Of a stretch of DNA of 64,000 bases, positions 62,816 to 64,000 are shown piece after piece. The DNA is from Diplonema papillatum (Eukaryota; Euglenozoa; Diplonemea; Diplonemida; Diplonemidae), in assembly GCA_030068145.1 (NCBI GenBank), contig JAPJBO010000464.1, forward strand, positions 62,001 to 126,000, in the 5' to 3' direction. The notes under the pieces were generated by a model that had not been told where the DNA came from, did no database searches, and worked only from the letters and a program-made list of their open reading frames with translations. The position numbers and the translations under genes were made by a program. The number at the start of each line of letters is the position of its first letter. The first letter of the stretch is position 1.

Positions 62816-63475
62816 TGCGGTGCGAAATCGACCGGCCAACCCTAGTGTAGTCCTGCATACGATATCGCAACTATGTGGCCAACGACTATCCCCTTAAATT
62901 GACCGGCCAACCCTAGGGTAGTCCTGCAGCTCGCTCTTTCCACTTCTTGAGTTGTGCACTTTGCCGCACCGTCTACAAGCCCCAACTAAAGCTCTTGCCT
63001 CAACTAAAGCTCTTGCAAGGCAGATCGTACTGCCCAAACACTGAACTAAATTTCCCCGCCGTCCCCCCCACCCCCAACCAACGCTCTTGAAAGCAACTGT
63101 CCAAAGTGTGGTGAGCTGAACCTTCCCCCCTCCGTTGTGCGCACCGATTCGTGCTTTTTGCGATATGCCGTGGTTCGCCCTGCGGAACCACTTTCTTCCC
63201 TTCTTTCTCGCGTTATTGAGCCGGTCCGTCCCCTCTTGATAGACCGTGATAGACCGAAGAATACAGCACCGGGCAATTCGATGCAGCTCTAGGACTATAC
63301 TGATAGACCGTGGTGGACCGTGATTCAATGTGATAAACAGCGGCAGGCACTTCGATGCAGTTTCAAGAGATAGGGACGGACCGGCTCAGTTATATTGAGG
63401 TGCGTGCTTTCTAGCGTTACTTATGGTATGGTGTAAGACCGGTGTTTACGTAATTTGTTGCGTTACTTTTGGTTT
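62816..63475. other. No gene recognised
   Basis: ACCGGCCAACCCTAGKGTAG and CTGCA occur twice (62,830 and 62,900). Near 63,238-63,360 TGATAGACCGTG and CTTCGATGCAG-type strings recur, related to pieces at 39,650 and 28,840. Confidence 0.4.
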
Positions 63476-63481
63476 TTTCAA

Positions 63482-63778
63482 GGCTGGTACCAGGGAAAGC
63501 CTGCTACACGGGAGCCAAGCTTCATGTATCCGGCGGTACTGCAGAGCCACGGGCTTACGGGTCAAGTGGCTACCGATTTCCCAAACTAAAGCATCAAGGC
63601 GTGGCGCACCTTGGGGCTTGGCGCTTGCGCTGAACACAAGCTCGTCGATACGGTCAGCCGCAGGGCAGAGCGGACGGGGTTGTGGCACTGTGCTGCCTCC
63701 GACTCAAGCTTTGCAAGCTGTGGTTGCGTCACGTTCCTGGACCAGGAGCGGCATTTTTCTTCTTTCTTCTTCTTCAAG
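63482..63778 (+). repeat. Dispersed repeat RepB (SINE-like), full copy
   Basis: ACCAGGGAAAGCCTGCTACA to the TTCTTCTTTCTTCTTCTTC run. AAGGCTGGT precedes (63,480) and follows (63,776) the copy, a possible 9-bp target-site duplication. Confidence 0.85.
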
Positions 63779-63875
63779 GCTGGTGATCATGTGCTTTCTA
63801 CCGTTACTTGTGGTTTCAGGCCGGTGTTTCAGATACAGCCTACGGTTGACCGTAGAGGCTTCGGGGGGTGGTTGT

Positions 63876-64000
63876 CAAGGGTGCTGGTTTTGAGGAACCA
63901 TTAAAGGCAAGAATTTTTTTGCGGTGGTCTCCGTCGGTTCGGTAGTTTGTGCCACCTCCGTTCTTTTACACTCGTTCGTTCTCTTGTGGCTACTCAGAGA
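63876..64000 (+). repeat. Dispersed repeat RepD, cut by the window end
   Basis: GGGTGCTGGTTTTGAGG to CTTTTACACTCGTTC; it continues beyond 64,000. Confidence 0.8.

Overview
This window is nuclear DNA of a eukaryote. The recognisable genes point to a flagellate or ciliate cell: an intraflagellar-transport protein (IFT25/HSPB11), a proteasome assembly chaperone (PSMG3/PAC3), a MEKK-like protein kinase in at least two exons, two PB1-domain paralogues and a myristoylation-site protein of helical-repeat type. Several exons have plausible GT/AG borders. The lineage cannot be named from the sequence alone. A short antisense piece of large-subunit rRNA lies at the left edge.

Layout. 1-4.7 kb: LSU rRNA fragment, then a tyrosine-recombinase retrotransposon with split direct repeats, nested in a small inverted-repeat element. 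5-16 kb: C-lobe (6.1-6.36 kb) and N-lobe (15.85-16.2 kb) exons of a kinase on the minus strand. Between them, probably as one long intron, lie a 74-bp array, a 42-bp array, MITEs, dispersed repeats and an insertion carrying a Cys/His-rich gene. 17-24 kb: a decayed LINE and a direct duplication of an acidic PB1 gene. 25-28 kb: a small bacterial-type gene whose 3' end has been multiplied. 28-36 kb: hAT MITE, IFT25 with scrambled partial copies and a 50-bp array, an unidentified exon with a 66-bp array, and PSMG3. 37-48 kb: MITEs, the 561-residue gene with two broken N-terminal copies, a hAT element and a 9-bp microsatellite. 49-57 kb: a second Cys/His-rich gene, a Cys-rich exon with its array, a TIR element carrying tRNA-like units, and another hAT element. 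58.3-61.5 kb: an 85-bp satellite. 61.5-64 kb: dispersed repeats.

Most of the window is repeat. At least seven dispersed families recur (called RepA to RepG here), with five or more tandem arrays over 600 bp. The most striking pattern is that arrays sit exactly on gene borders. Three arrays on independent exons repeat the presumed splice acceptor. Three others repeat the last codons or 3' part of a gene (IFT25, PSMG3, the bacterial-type gene). A further array expands the end of an RNase H domain in frame.

All family assignments come from motif recognition by eye; no database search was run. Coordinates of repeats are accurate to a few bases where target-site duplications are given and to about 10-30 bases elsewhere.
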